Assembly (NCBI GenBank): GCA_046756405.1 | Contig: JBHHWH010000031.1 | Span: 1 to 24,903 of the forward strand | Source: JBHHWH01 sp046756405 | GTDB taxonomy: Bacteria > Actinomycetota > Acidimicrobiia > Spongiisociales > ZC4RG35 | Length of the DNA: 24,903 nucleotides | Reading direction: 5' to 3' | Shown here: positions 1 to 6,341 of the stretch, piece by piece | How the letters are laid out: every line of letters starts with the position of its first letter | Position numbering within the stretch: the first letter of the stretch is position 1 | The notes under the pieces: model-generated | The model's input: only the letters and a program-made list of their open reading frames with translations | Database searches by the model: none | Told to the model about the DNA's origin: nothing | Program-made: the position numbers and the translations under genes

Positions 1-55
1 GCGCGCTTGACTGGGGGTCAAGAGGTCGCCGGTTCAAATCCGGCCAGCCCGACCA
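1..55 (+). tRNA. tRNA-Pro (anticodon GGG), 3' part, cut by the window edge
   Basis: The anticodon stem is CTTGA (6-10) paired with TCAAG (18-22). It encloses the 7-base loop CTGGGGG, so the anticodon at 13-15 is GGG and the tRNA reads CCC proline codons. A 5-base variable loop (23-27) follows. The T arm has stem GCCGG (28-32) and CCGGC (40-44) around loop TTCAAAT. The 3' acceptor strand is 45-51, the discriminator A is at 52 and CCA is encoded at 53-55. The 5' acceptor strand and D arm lie outside the window. This is the only feature I accept on the + strand. Confidence 0.93.
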
Positions 56-306
56 GCAAGGGTCCCGCCCTGCCTGGGCTTCTCTCAAACGGGCCTAGAG
101 ATCTTCACACCTGCGCGGACCGACAAAGCGCGCACCCACCTGAAGCATCACGCAGACAGGATCATCCAGCCACGCCTAGAAGCACCGATCACCTGATCCC
201 GGACGAGAACGCTCGGAGCGCCAAACCGCCCAGACCGGCACTTCGAGGATTGCGGCTCGGCTGGCGGCGAGCACTTACCGTGGCCGTCGTGGTGTCGGCC
301 GTCCAG
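56..306. other. Intergenic stretch between tRNA-Pro and the toxin-antitoxin pair
   Basis: I see no credible gene here. A small GC hairpin (67-70 with 76-79, 5-base loop) followed by TTCTCT at 80-85 could be a weak terminator for the tRNA, but four base pairs and an imperfect T run are poor support. I found no second copy of the tRNA 3' end that would mark an integration site. Confidence 0.4.
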
Positions 307-699
307 TCATGGCTCGATCCGGTTGGCGGTTGTGACGCGGTCGATGCTGCGATCGAAGGAGATGATGTCGGGTATTCCGGAGGCCTCAGCCGACGCTACG
401 AGGTACGCCTCGGCGAAGTCGATGTGATGGGTCTCGTACACCTCGAGCGAGCGCAGCAGCAGAGCGGGATCCAGCGTCCGGATCGGCGGGTAGGCGATCA
501 CCGACCGCACCAGCCGGGCTACCTCGTCGGCGGCCACCTCGTAGAAGGACTCGAGCACGTACACGACCTCGGCAACGATGAGGTCGGGGAGGAGCAACTC
601 GTCGGCATCGGCCAAGAATGCCGTGGCACGCCGCGCTTGGTCGGGAGGATCGCCGGTCAGATGTCTGATCAGGACGTTGGTGTCGACGAACGCCGTCAC
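307..699 (-). CDS. vapC: VapC-type PIN-domain toxin ribonuclease
   Basis: This 130-residue protein is a single PIN domain. The four acidic residues expected to bind Mg2+/Mn2+ are visible: D6 in FVDTNVLIR, E44 in IVAEVVY, D94 in HIDFAEAYL and D116 in ISFDRSID. VapC toxins cleave RNA, often initiator tRNA, other tRNAs or rRNA; the target here cannot be read from sequence. The GTG start overlaps the antitoxin stop by four bases (GTGA), which indicates translational coupling. The length is normal for the family. A non-toxic PIN RNase is possible but the paired antitoxin makes that less likely. Confidence 0.9.
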   Translation of the reverse strand: MTAFVDTNVLIRHLTGDPPDQARRATAFLADADELLLPDLIVAEVVYVLESFYEVAADEVARLVRSVIAYPPIRTLDPALLLRSLEVYETHHIDFAEAYLVASAEASGIPDIISFDRSIDRVTTANRIEP

Positions 700-944
700 C
701 GACGCGCCTCAGCGCGAGCCCGCCGGGTGCTGCGCCGCACCTCGTCCCAGGCCACTCTACGTTTGGCGGCCGGTACCTCTACCGTGCCGGCCAGGTCGAG
801 GAGGTTGGGAGTCTTGGCCAACAGGGCGCGGTGTTGTTCCACCCTGAACACGATCTGGTCGCCTTCGGTGATACCGAGGGCGTCCCGGACTTCCTTGGGG
901 ATGGTGACCTGACCCTTCGACGTGACCTTTGCTGCGAGATCCAC
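696..944 (-). CDS. vapB: AbrB/MazE-type (SpoVT-AbrB fold) antitoxin, VapB-like
   Basis: An 82-residue protein starting at a GTG. Residues 4-45 form the swapped-hairpin DNA-binding domain, with the signature KVTSKGQVTIPKEVRDALGI. The C-terminal part is rich in Arg and Glu and would be the segment that binds and blocks the toxin. I chose the GTG at 944 because AAGGAG lies nine bases upstream and the domain begins immediately after it; longer versions add sequence unlike the family. The protein is expected to neutralise the PIN toxin encoded next and to repress its own promoter with it. Confidence 0.88.
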   Translation of the reverse strand: MDLAAKVTSKGQVTIPKEVRDALGITEGDQIVFRVEQHRALLAKTPNLLDLAGTVEVPAAKRRVAWDEVRRSTRRARAEARR

Positions 945-953
945 TCTGAGCGT

Positions 954-959
954 CTCCTT
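954..959 (-). promoter_or_regulatory. Ribosome binding site of the antitoxin gene
   Basis: AAGGAG on the - strand, nine bases before the GTG at 944. It fixes the start of the antitoxin and lies almost wholly inside the left arm of the inverted repeat at 955-980. Confidence 0.7.
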
Positions 960-980
960 ACCTAACTCACATAGTAAGGA
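955..980. promoter_or_regulatory. Inverted repeat, candidate operator of the toxin-antitoxin operon
   Basis: TCCTTAC (955-961) and GTAAGGA (974-980) are perfect 7-bp inverted arms separated by 12 bp, directly upstream of the antitoxin. Toxin-antitoxin operons of this type are usually autorepressed by the antitoxin or the complex binding such palindromes. The arm also covers the Shine-Dalgarno sequence, and a -10-like TACTAT (- strand, 971-976) falls in the repeat. I could not see a convincing -35 box. The operator role is inferred from position and symmetry. Confidence 0.5.
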
Positions 981-1322
981 TACCGCATGTGCTTGCAGAG
1001 ATCCAGAGATCGGCGACAGACACTCCTGCGGCAGTTCCCGATACCGCCGGAGTCGAGAGTCCGCGAAGAGTCCGCGGCATCTCATAGGAGGCGATCCTCG
1101 CCGATCTAGACGGCCGGCGACGGCTCCGGAACAGGGTGGGTGCAGGCTCACCGCCACGCTGGTGGTTGCGATCACGCCCGCGGCTCGGACCCCAGTAGTT
1201 ACGACGATCGTCATCCTTCTCGCCGTCGCCACGCTTCTGGGCGGTGCCCGGCGCCCTCGTGGTACCCGTGGGGATGCTCCGGATCCTCCGGCTCCGAGAC
1301 CACGTGAGGGGATACAGGTGTT
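981..1322. other. Non-coding stretch without a recognised gene
   Basis: About 340 bp with open frames on both strands, but none shows a known domain, a ribosome binding site or sensible composition. A 10-bp perfect palindrome GACGATCGTC lies at 1203-1212 and a short hairpin (CCGGA/TCCGG) near 1280. Neither has a T run that would make it an intrinsic terminator for the genes on either side. It may be decayed sequence. Confidence 0.4.
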
Positions 1323-2171
1323 CTAGAGCCCGAAGACGCGCTTGGGGTTGTCGACGAGGATCGCCTGGGTGGCTTCCTCTTTGAGTCCCAGCTCCGCCCA
1401 CTGTTCCAGGTAACGCTCCCAGCTCAGCCCGTTGGAACCGAACAGGATCTTCTCCTGGCCCACCCTGGAGTTGAGGAACTGTCGCAAAGTGGGGCTGAAG
1501 TACTTCGGTAGCCAGGCGCTGGTGGACAGGTAGACGTTGGGCCACTTGGTGATCACCGCCAGGGCCTCCTCCACCCACGGCCACCCGGTGTGGGTGCCCA
1601 CCAGGACGAGGTCGGGGAAGTCGCAGGCTATCTGGTCGAGCTGGATCGGCCGGCCATGGGCACTGGGCATCGCTTCGAGAACGTGGCCGATCTGCATCGA
1701 CACCGGAATTCCCTTTGCCTCGCAGAGAGCGTAGAGGGGATACATCCTGCGATCGTCGAGACCGATGTCATAGCCGTAGATGTGGATGTAGACGCCCTTG
1801 AAGTCCCGAGCGGTGAAGTCCTCTTCCACCTTCTGGAGGCTGGCCTGGATGTGGAAAGGGTCATAGTCGGCGAGCCCGTAGATACGGCCCGGATACTTCC
1901 GCGCTAGAGCTTCGATCTCGGCGGTCATGTCCAGGGCGAAACGGGTCTGCCGGGTATAGGACCAGGCGAGCAGGTCGGTGGCCAGGACGGTCTCGACGCC
2001 GGCGGCGTCCATGGCGGCGATGAGCGAGTCACCGTCCGGATAGCCCTCTCCCCAGGCTGCTTCCACCTTGCACTTCAGCTCGCCCGGTGAGTTGGTGGCT
2101 GACACCCAACTCTGAATCCATTCCTCGAGGAGGAGCGGAAAGAGAGTGTCGACGACTCCGCTTACGGTCAT
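1323..2171 (-). CDS. Amidohydrolase-2 family (TIM-barrel) protein with atypical metal site
   Basis: A 282-residue protein whose second half matches the amidohydrolase-2/ACMSD-like fold: GIPVSMQIGH (H163), a predicted barrel strand ending LVGTHTGWPW (H194), then KILFGSNGLSWERY near residue 247 and the C-terminal ILVDNPKRVFGL. The usual N-terminal HxH metal pair is absent; the first strand reads GVVDTLFPLLL. The late metal-binding Asp of the FGSD motif is Asn (N247). It may therefore be non-hydrolytic, use another metal arrangement, or catalyse a decarboxylase-like reaction; the substrate is unknown. The ATG at 2171 is chosen because AAGGAG lies eight bases upstream; an ATG ten codons earlier has no such site. 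It appears to be a single-gene unit. Confidence 0.8.
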   Translation of the reverse strand: MTVSGVVDTLFPLLLEEWIQSWVSATNSPGELKCKVEAAWGEGYPDGDSLIAAMDAAGVETVLATDLLAWSYTRQTRFALDMTAEIEALARKYPGRIYGLADYDPFHIQASLQKVEEDFTARDFKGVYIHIYGYDIGLDDRRMYPLYALCEAKGIPVSMQIGHVLEAMPSAHGRPIQLDQIACDFPDLVLVGTHTGWPWVEEALAVITKWPNVYLSTSAWLPKYFSPTLRQFLNSRVGQEKILFGSNGLSWERYLEQWAELGLKEEATQAILVDNPKRVFGL

Positions 2172-2179
2172 GTGCGCTT

Positions 2180-2185
2180 CTCCTT
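2180..2185 (-). promoter_or_regulatory. Ribosome binding site of the amidohydrolase-family gene
   Basis: AAGGAG on the - strand, eight bases before the ATG at 2171. It supports the shorter of two possible starts. Confidence 0.7.
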
Positions 2186-2334
2186 GATCATTTGGCGACA
2201 AACGATAGCGGCCTACTGAGCCCCTCCGGCCGTCCCCCCGGCATGACCAAGTGGCGGGGTGATTGGAGATGTCTGCATCGGCACCCGCGGGGTGGAAAAC
2301 CTGATCGCCTCAGTGGCCGGCTGACCTATCGATC

Positions 2335-2739
2335 CTAGAACTCGAGGATCACCACCGGTATCTGGCGTTCGGTCATCGTCTCGTATTCGGCGAAGGCCTG
2401 CCGGTATTGCTTCTGACGTTCCCAGATCTCCTCGCGTTCCCCGCCATCTGCCACCCGACCCCGCACCCTCAGCAATTCGGAGCCGATCTCGATCTCCACC
2501 TCGGGATGGGCGAGGAGGTTGTAGTACCAGGCCGGGTTGGTGTCGGCACCGTTGTTGGAAGCGAACACCGCCACCGCTCCGCCGTCGAGCGGCTGATACA
2601 TCAGCGGCGTGACCCTCGCCTCGCCAGACCTGGCACCAATCGAATGGAGAAGGAGCATGGGAGCGCCTTGGAAGTGCCCGCCCATCTTGCCGCCGTTGGC
2701 GCGGAACTCAGCGACGACCCGCTGGTTGTAGTCGCTCAT
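2335..2739 (-). CDS. Ddn-like deazaflavin (F420)-dependent nitroreductase family protein
   Basis: A 134-residue single-domain protein of the split beta-barrel family typified by mycobacterial Ddn. Landmarks are LLLHSIGARSGEARVTPLMY (residues 29-48), which corresponds to the family's G-R-SG-x-R-x-TPL block, and the later NPAWYYNLLAHPEVEIEIG. Family members bind coenzyme F420 and reduce quinones or nitro compounds; the substrate here is unknown. No membrane segment is present. The ATG is 12 bases after the upstream small membrane gene, so the two are probably co-transcribed; no strong Shine-Dalgarno sequence is visible. An F420 rather than FMN/FAD preference is a family inference. Confidence 0.85.
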   Translation of the reverse strand: MSDYNQRVVAEFRANGGKMGGHFQGAPMLLLHSIGARSGEARVTPLMYQPLDGGAVAVFASNNGADTNPAWYYNLLAHPEVEIEIGSELLRVRGRVADGGEREEIWERQKQYRQAFAEYETMTERQIPVVILEF

Positions 2740-2751
2740 AGGCCCGTTGCG

Positions 2752-2964
2752 CTACTTGGCGATGACGCCGGTGGCGACCATCACAGCCGCGATGATCCCA
2801 ACGAGGGTGGAGAGGACGATCGGGCCGTAGGTGATGATGGCAGGGCCTTTACCCGTCTCGGTTCTGGTCTCGTAGATCGTGGCCAAAGCGGCGAAGATGA
2901 GCCAGGCTGCCAGTCCAAAGAACGTACCCGAACTCAGAGCGGCCAGGATCTCGTTGATACCCAC
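2752..2964 (-). CDS. Small two-helix membrane protein, function unknown
   Basis: A 70-residue protein starting at GTG with two hydrophobic segments, about residues 12-30 and 45-67. They are joined by a polar turn (YETRTETGKGP). I do not recognise a family. Its reality is supported by coherent membrane topology, same strand as its neighbours, and tight packing: 12 bases before the Ddn-like gene and 30 bases after the 46-residue membrane protein. The ribosome binding site is weak. It could anchor or partner the Ddn-like enzyme, but only proximity suggests that. Confidence 0.6.
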   Translation of the reverse strand: MGINEILAALSSGTFFGLAAWLIFAALATIYETRTETGKGPAIITYGPIVLSTLVGIIAAVMVATGVIAK

Positions 2965-2994
2965 GGCTCGGAATCGTAGCTCAGTCGCTCCCGC

Positions 2995-3135
2995 TCAGCC
3001 TGTGATCCACTGGTAGACCCATACGATCCCCTGGACCAGCCTCCAGCCTAGGTAGAGCACGATCAGGACCACCATCAGCTTGAAACTGAACGGGGCCTTG
3101 ACGTCGTCGGCGGGTTGCTGGTCGGACGGGTTCAT
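2995..3135 (-). CDS. 46-residue single-pass membrane microprotein coupled to der
   Basis: The reading frame starts MNPSDQQPADDVKAPFSF, followed by one strongly hydrophobic helix at about residues 20-41 that is rich in Val, Leu, Trp and Tyr, and ends with TGA at 2995-2997. The ATG overlaps the der stop codon in the sequence ATGA, the same junction seen at many gene pairs in this window, so translation is probably coupled to der. The polar, acidic N-terminus with a Lys before and an Arg inside the hydrophobic stretch is compatible with a bitopic protein. I recognise no family. It is too short for most gene callers. Confidence 0.7.
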   Translation of the reverse strand: MNPSDQQPADDVKAPFSFKLMVVLIVLYLGWRLVQGIVWVYQWITG

Positions 3136-4445
3136 TTCCGGGAACTGGTTCGGGTGACAAAGTGTATGGGGTTTCCGGTGAAGTCGTGATGCCCCCGCAG
3201 CTTGTTCTCCAGGTACCGGAGATAGTCGTCGCCAAGCCCACCCCCGGAAGTGAAGAGGACGAAGGTGGGAGGAGCAGTTCCGGCCTGGACGGCGTAGTGG
3301 ATCTTGGGACGCCTACCCTTGCGAACGGGTGGTGGATGGGCGGCGATCCACTCCCGGAGTTGACGGTTCAACAGCCCCGTTCCTACCCGCCGTTCCCGAG
3401 CCTTGAGAACAGCCTCCACCGCGTCGGCCAACCGGCCCAACCTGGCTCCGGTGAGAGCGGAGATCCTCAGCGCAGGCGCCCAGCCCACGAAGCCGAAGCG
3501 GTCAGGTAGGGAGACCTCCGTCAGCTCTCGCTGTTCCTCGTCCAGGGCGTCCCACTTGTTGAGGAGAATCACCAGACCCGCTCCGGCCTCCACCACCTCC
3601 CGGGCGATTCGCTGGTCCTGATGAGTGACACCCTCGGTGGCGTCTACCAGCAGCAGAGCCACATCCGCCGAGGCCAAGGCCTCCCGGGCCCGGAGCACCG
3701 CGTAGAAGTCGGCGTCCTCCTTGATCCGGGGCTTGCGTCGGATACCGGCTGTGTCCACCAGCCGGTAGGTCTTCCCGTCGACGGCCACGACCGCGTCGAT
3801 GGGGTCTCGAGTTGTCCCAGGGGTCTCGGAGACGATCACCCGCTCCTCCCCTACCAGCCGGTTAAGGAGCGTCGACTTCCCCACGTTGGGTCGGCCGACG
3901 ATGGCCAGCCTCGGCATCGGCGGCTGAGTCGAAGAATCTTCGACGTCGGGAAGAAGCTCTACCACCCTGTCGAGCAGGTCCCCTACGCCCCGGCCGTGGT
4001 ATGCGCTCACGGGTATCGGTTCGCCGAGGCCGAGCTTCCAGAATTCGTCTGTCACCCACTCGGCCCCCTCGTGGTCGATCTTATTCACCGCGACCACGAC
4101 CGGCACCTTCGCGGTTCTCAAGATGGAGATCATGCCCTGGTCGTCGTCGGTGATTTCGGCGGTCCCGTCGACGACGAACACCACCACATCAGCACCGGAG
4201 ACGGCTCCTTCGGCCTGCTCCCTGATGGCCATGCTCAGTCTCCCTTCGGGGTTGACCTCCCACCCACCTGTGTCCACGAGGATGAACTCCCGGCCAGCCC
4301 AGTCGGCCTCGAACTCGCGGCGGTCCCGGGTGACTCCGGCCATCTCCTCCACTACCGCCGAGCGTGACCTGATCATCCGGTTGACGAGGGTCGATTTCCC
4401 CACGTTGGGGCGGCCCACGATGGCTACGACGGGCAGGGTGCTCAT
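3132..4445 (-). CDS. der: Ribosome biogenesis GTPase Der (EngA)
   Basis: A 437-residue protein with the double GTPase architecture unique to Der. Domain 1 has GRPNVGKST (11-19), DTGG (58-61) and NKID (121-124). Domain 2 has GRPNVGKST (184-192), DTAG (231-234) and NKWD (296-299). A C-terminal KH-like domain (about 350-437) follows. Der acts in assembly of the 50S ribosomal subunit. The length is standard. The start is seven bases after the ispH stop, so it is co-transcribed with ispH and cmk. Cmk next to der is a common actinobacterial arrangement. Its stop overlaps the start of the 46-residue membrane protein. Confidence 0.98.
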   Translation of the reverse strand: MSTLPVVAIVGRPNVGKSTLVNRMIRSRSAVVEEMAGVTRDRREFEADWAGREFILVDTGGWEVNPEGRLSMAIREQAEGAVSGADVVVFVVDGTAEITDDDQGMISILRTAKVPVVVAVNKIDHEGAEWVTDEFWKLGLGEPIPVSAYHGRGVGDLLDRVVELLPDVEDSSTQPPMPRLAIVGRPNVGKSTLLNRLVGEERVIVSETPGTTRDPIDAVVAVDGKTYRLVDTAGIRRKPRIKEDADFYAVLRAREALASADVALLLVDATEGVTHQDQRIAREVVEAGAGLVILLNKWDALDEEQRELTEVSLPDRFGFVGWAPALRISALTGARLGRLADAVEAVLKARERRVGTGLLNRQLREWIAAHPPPVRKGRRPKIHYAVQAGTAPPTFVLFTSGGGLGDDYLRYLENKLRGHHDFTGNPIHFVTRTSSRK

Positions 4446-4452
4446 GGCGGTG

Positions 4453-5502
4453 TCAGCTGCTGATCAGCTTCAGGGCCTCGGCCGCGGTCCACTCTCTGTC
4501 CCGATCGAGGAGGGAAGGCTCGACCGGAGGGGATGCAGTGACGCCGGCCTCCACCAAGCTCTGAAGGGTGGCCACGAAGGCGCGAAGCTGAGGGGGGAGG
4601 GGGAAGTACTCGCCTTCCTCGGTGACCGTCCACAACTCGAAACCCTGGGAAGGCTGAAGAAAATCGATGACCTCCTGCACCAAGTGGTCTGGAGCTGAGG
4701 CCCCGGCGGTCACCCCTACCGCGGCTACACCCTCCAACCAGGAGGCGTCGATGTCATCGGCCTTGTCGATCCGGTGCGCCTCCACTCCGTTCTCCCGGGC
4801 GACTCTGACCAACGCCTGGGTGTTCGAAGAGTTATGAGAGCCGACGACCAGGACAAGGTCACACACGCCAGCGAGCTGTTTGACTACTTCCTGACGGTTG
4901 GTGGTGGCATAACACAGGTCCGACTTCCGGGCTGTGGTGAGGTTGGGGAAGCGTTGCCACGCCTGCTCGAGGATCCCCTGCCATTCGTGAAGGCCGAGGG
5001 TCGTCTGGGCCAGCAGGGCGACCCGTTCCGGATCGACGGGATGGAAGTCGTCCATGCCCACCTCAGGCTCGACGAGGGTGATCGCCTCGGGCGCTTCGGC
5101 GATCGTCCCCACTGCCTCGTCGTGGCCTTCGTGACCCACATAGAGAATGTCGTAGCCCCGTCTCGCCATCATCTTCACCTCGTGGTGCACCTTGGTGACC
5201 AAAGGACAGACTGCGTCGATCACCACGGCTGCCCTCTCCCCGGCGCCGGCCACCACCTCAGGAGCGGAGCCGTGGGCGGAGAGCATCACCGGAGCGCCCT
5301 CGGGAACCTCGGAGATGTCGTCGACGAACACCACTCCAACACGCTCGAAGGCCCGCACCACCCACTCGTTGTGAACGATTTCGTGGTAGCAGTAGACCGG
5401 TCCGTCGAAGATTCGGGTCATCCACGTGAGAGCCTTGATGGCCATCTCCACCCCGGCACAGAAGCCGCGGGGCTCGGCGAGGAGGACACGCTCTACTGCC
5501 AT
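4453..5502 (-). CDS. ispH: 4-hydroxy-3-methylbut-2-enyl diphosphate reductase IspH (LytB)
   Basis: A 349-residue iron-sulfur enzyme catalysing the last step of the MEP pathway, HMBPP to IPP and DMAPP. The three cluster cysteines are C15 in EPRGFCAGV, C99 in DAVCPLVTKVH and C197 in SDLCYATTNRQ. Substrate-site residues are visible as H44, H77 (SAHGS), the HEGHDE block (124-129) with H127 and E129, and GSHNSSNT (221-228). The C-terminal tail after about residue 310 is some 30-40 residues longer than compact homologues. It lies between cmk and der with short gaps of 29 and 7 bases. Confidence 0.97.
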   Translation of the reverse strand: MAVERVLLAEPRGFCAGVEMAIKALTWMTRIFDGPVYCYHEIVHNEWVVRAFERVGVVFVDDISEVPEGAPVMLSAHGSAPEVVAGAGERAAVVIDAVCPLVTKVHHEVKMMARRGYDILYVGHEGHDEAVGTIAEAPEAITLVEPEVGMDDFHPVDPERVALLAQTTLGLHEWQGILEQAWQRFPNLTTARKSDLCYATTNRQEVVKQLAGVCDLVLVVGSHNSSNTQALVRVARENGVEAHRIDKADDIDASWLEGVAAVGVTAGASAPDHLVQEVIDFLQPSQGFELWTVTEEGEYFPLPPQLRAFVATLQSLVEAGVTASPPVEPSLLDRDREWTAAEALKLISS

Positions 5503-5531
5503 GGGGCCATGGTAGGGAGGGCGGAGAGCGA

Positions 5532-6182
5532 TCAGCAGTCCGCCGGCAGCAGAGACAGGACCGCCTTCACTACTTGGTCAAAGCTCAGCTCGGAGGTGTC
5601 CACTACCACTGCTCCTTCGGGAACCGTCAAAGGCGAGGCATTGCGAGTGGAGTCGTAGGCGTCCCGGTGTCGGATCTCGGCCAGCACCTGCTCCGGATCC
5701 TGTCCGGTCTCGAGGGCACGTCGTTGTGCCCGCACCTCTGGACGGGCGTCCAGATATACCTTCACGGTGGCGTCGGGAAACACGACCGAACCGATGTCGC
5801 GGCCTTCCACCACTGCCCGGCCTCCGTGGCGTTCTACCCAGCGACGCTGGTGTCCCACCAGCAGCCTCCGAACCTCGGGATGAGCCGACACTTGGGAGAC
5901 AGCCGCGGTGACACTCTGTCCCCGGATCTCGTCGGTGACGTCTTCACCGTCCAAGTACATTCTTCCCTCTTCCTGGTCGAGCCGGGCTCCGCCCGCGACC
6001 CTGGCCACCGCCTCGGCATCGGAAGGAGCGACCCCAGCGCGGAGAACCGCCAGGGTGGCGGCCCTGTAGAAGGCCCCCGTGTCTAGATGGGGCAGACCGG
6101 CCTCACGGGCCACAGCGCGACTCACCGTGCTCTTGCCCGTTCCGCTGGGACCGTCGACCGCCACGATGAGTTCTCTGTTCAC
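5532..6182 (-). CDS. cmk: Cytidylate kinase
   Basis: A 216-residue (d)CMP kinase that phosphorylates CMP and dCMP to the diphosphates. The P-loop is DGPSGTGKST (10-19), followed by LDTGAFYRA, the NMP-binding stretch of the family (usually LDTGAMYR). ALETGQDPEQVLAEIRHRDAYDSTR matches the lid region with its Arg-Asp residues, and SPLTVPEGAVVVDTSEL is typical of the C-terminus. Translation starts at GTG 6182; I see no clear Shine-Dalgarno sequence. It is the first gene after the 159-bp gap that follows aroA, so it is probably served by the candidate promoter at 6310-6339. Confidence 0.96.
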   Translation of the reverse strand: MNRELIVAVDGPSGTGKSTVSRAVAREAGLPHLDTGAFYRAATLAVLRAGVAPSDAEAVARVAGGARLDQEEGRMYLDGEDVTDEIRGQSVTAAVSQVSAHPEVRRLLVGHQRRWVERHGGRAVVEGRDIGSVVFPDATVKVYLDARPEVRAQRRALETGQDPEQVLAEIRHRDAYDSTRNASPLTVPEGAVVVDTSELSFDQVVKAVLSLLPADC

Positions 6183-6238
6183 TGACGGGAGAGGTTAGGG
6201 GGCACAAGAAAAGGAGAGGCGCCGGCCCCGGAGGGGGG

Positions 6239-6268
6239 TTGTCCTACTTAGGGGGGATTTTCGGACAA
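6239..6268. repeat. Inverted repeat in the cmk leader
   Basis: TTGTCC (6239-6244) and GGACAA (6263-6268) are perfect 6-bp inverted arms around an 18-base C-rich (transcript strand) loop, between the candidate promoter and the cmk start. It could form a hairpin in the leader or bind a dimeric protein. No T run follows, so it is not an obvious terminator. Confidence 0.4.
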
Positions 6269-6309
6269 TGGGGGCGAAGTCGGAGCCGGCGGCTCTCTCC
6301 TCTGGGACT

Positions 6310-6339
6310 AATTTAGCGCACTTCCGACCCTCTTGTCTA
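6310..6339 (-). promoter_or_regulatory. Candidate sigma-70-type promoter for cmk-ispH-der
   Basis: On the - strand TAGACA (6334-6339; 5 of 6 to TTGACA) and TAAATT (6310-6315; 4 of 6 to TATAAT) are spaced by 18 bp. They lie just beyond the aroA stop in the largest gap of the main block. Transcription would begin near 6303 and give a leader of about 120 bases before cmk. This is motif matching only. Confidence 0.4.
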
Positions 6340-6341
6340 CA

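Noticed and set aside
7..912. A 301-codon open frame on + starting inside the tRNA
   Set aside because: It runs through the tRNA and antisense to vapBC, has no domain, and its translation is the low-complexity type expected opposite high-GC genes.
696..1232. A longer, 178-residue form of the antitoxin
   Set aside because: The extra 96 residues are unlike the family, and a GTG with a good ribosome binding site lies directly before the conserved domain.
967..1584. A 205-codon open frame on - across the gap left of the amidohydrolase
   Set aside because: It overlaps the end of the amidohydrolase in another frame and the antitoxin operator, and lacks any family feature.
2971..2990. GTAGCTCAG, which resembles the start of a tRNA
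   Set aside because: No acceptor, anticodon or T arm follows, and the sequence lies between two small coding frames.
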